A DNA stretch of 47,868 nucleotides from a virus. Below are positions 47,013 to 47,868 of this stretch, one piece after another; within the stretch, counting starts at the first letter, position 1, and the number at the start of each line of letters is the position of its first letter. The translations under genes and the position numbers were made by a program. The notes under the pieces are model-generated. The model ran no database searches. It was not told where the DNA came from and was given only the letters and a program-made list of their open reading frames with translations. Location: the IMG/VR virus record IMGVR_UViG_3300046005_001324, positions 1-47,868 of that record; one strand, 5' to 3'.

Positions 47013-47868
47013 ATGAATCAAAAAGAAATTGAAGAACACTTTAGTAAAAAGAAACCAAGACAAATGATCAAACAATTTATCCTTGAGAATATTGAGGATG
47101 AAGATATTGATCAAGCTGTAGTGTTGTTAGAAGAATGGATGAGTGTTGAGTATTATCCAAGCAAACAAGCTAGATTAGAGAAACTAGCTGAAATGGATTT
47201 AAGAAAATTAGTGGTTGATGTTGTTATTAGAACTACTGAGATTCAAGTAGAGACATTGCTTACAAATGCTGTAGGACAACTAGCTTCATTATTAGATATG
47301 AAGAAGTTAGACAGCATTAAAACCATGAGTGAAATACTAGCAATATTGTCTGAGATGGAATGGTATGAACTTATAAAAGAATCTAATGAAGCAAGTTGGA
47401 TGATTGTAAGTTTGATTGAAATACCAGAAGAAATACAGGATGCAGCGGATAGATGCTTGTATATGCCGCCAATGATTCAGAAACCAAGAAGATTAAAAGA
47501 GAATAAAGACAGTGGATATTTGACTGTTAAAGAATCTTTAATCTTAGGTAGTGGGAATCATCATGATGGTGATATTTGTCTTGATGTACTTAATCTCATG
47601 GCTTCAGTGCCATTGAAATTAGATGTTAAATTTATATCTGAAGTAGTTGAAGAACGAAAAGAAGAAGTTACAGCAGATATGATATTACAAGATTATCCTG
47701 AATTAACAGATGAAGAAGCTATCGCTGAAGCTATGTACAGAATGGAAATGCATGAGATATTTGCAGAACAAAGTCAGGCAGTATATGACCTGATAATTGA
47801 TGCAGGTAATGAGTTCTATCTTAATCAGAAAGTAGATAAAAGAGGACGAGTATATGCACAAGGCTATC
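47013..47868 (+). CDS. N4-type RNA polymerase subunit (RNAP1, gp15-like), cut by the right edge
   Basis: 285 codons are open to the window end. The ATG follows TTGGAGAT. The protein is helical and acidic (IEEHFSKKKPRQMIKQFILEN). At its end is FYLNQKVDKRGRVYAQGY, with D275-x2-G278-R279, the DxxGR motif of T7-family RNA polymerases. In N4 this motif lies near the C-terminus of gp15 (269 residues), the first of two proteins that make RNA polymerase II; the second, gp16, carries motifs A to C. Length and motif position here suggest the same split, but the end is outside the window. It would transcribe middle genes. Confidence 0.75.
   Translation, partial: MNQKEIEEHFSKKKPRQMIKQFILENIEDEDIDQAVVLLEEWMSVEYYPSKQARLEKLAEMDLRKLVVDVVIRTTEIQVETLLTNAVGQLASLLDMKKLDSIKTMSEILAILSEMEWYELIKESNEASWMIVSLIEIPEEIQDAADRCLYMPPMIQKPRRLKENKDSGYLTVKESLILGSGNHHDGDICLDVLNLMASVPLKLDVKFISEVVEERKEEVTADMILQDYPELTDEEAIAEAMYRMEMHEIFAEQSQAVYDLIIDAGNEFYLNQKVDKRGRVYAQGY

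Overview
This window is a large fragment of a lytic tailed-phage genome of the N4 type (Schitoviridae-like). It is AT-rich, densely packed and has no cellular genes. Four features point to N4: a 3515-residue protein with single-subunit RNA polymerase motifs spaced as in the N4 virion RNA polymerase, an N4-gp56-type major capsid protein, N4-like portal and terminase genes in N4 order, and a T7/N4-type early RNA polymerase subunit running off the right edge. The host cannot be read from the sequence. Fibre domains and base composition would suit a low-GC gammaproteobacterium such as Acinetobacter, but that is only a guess.

Layout. (1) 1-9797, minus strand: a tail-fibre and host-recognition cluster with an FN3-containing protein, two YGIE-type proteins, a long beta-repeat protein, a modular fibre and a glycine-rich tip protein; the last gene runs off the left edge. 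(2) 9825-17789, plus strand: replication and recombination genes. These are a PD-(D/E)XK nuclease with an Fe-S-type cysteine cluster, a 446-bp noncoding region rich in inverted repeats, a RepL-like winged-helix protein, a helicase-like ATPase/AEP-primase fusion, a RecA/Sak4-like ATPase interrupted by a group I intron carrying an HNH homing endonuclease, an SSB-like protein, a RuvC-like resolvase and small proteins. (3) 17833-44917, minus strand: the virion operon. In transcription order it holds a TerS candidate, a lytic transglycosylase, terminase large subunit, an adaptor-like protein, portal, a small head protein, scaffold, major capsid protein, a coiled-coil repeat protein, a membrane-segment protein, two internal-protein candidates and the giant virion RNA polymerase. 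(4) 45124-47868, plus strand: small early genes, each with a strong RBS and flanked by short hairpins, leading into the first subunit of an N4-type RNA polymerase II.

How it fits together (inference from N4 biology). The virion polymerase made from 17833-28380 would be injected with the DNA and would transcribe the early region from hairpin promoters, making the second phage polymerase. That enzyme would transcribe the replication block. The SSB and host polymerase would then serve the leftward late genes. Relative to N4, the order replication - vRNAP - virion - early genes is kept as a circular permutation, but a 10-kb leftward fibre module lies next to the replication block. The rest of the genome (second polymerase subunit, DNA polymerase, lysis genes, probably the tail sheath) lies outside the window.

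Main points for a second look: a Phe at the position of the sugar-selecting Tyr in the virion RNAP; an HExxH metallopeptidase-like motif in the same protein; a group I intron placed just after a P-loop; an origin-like inverted-repeat region beside a RepL-like gene; and a regular hairpin after nearly every early-gene stop codon.
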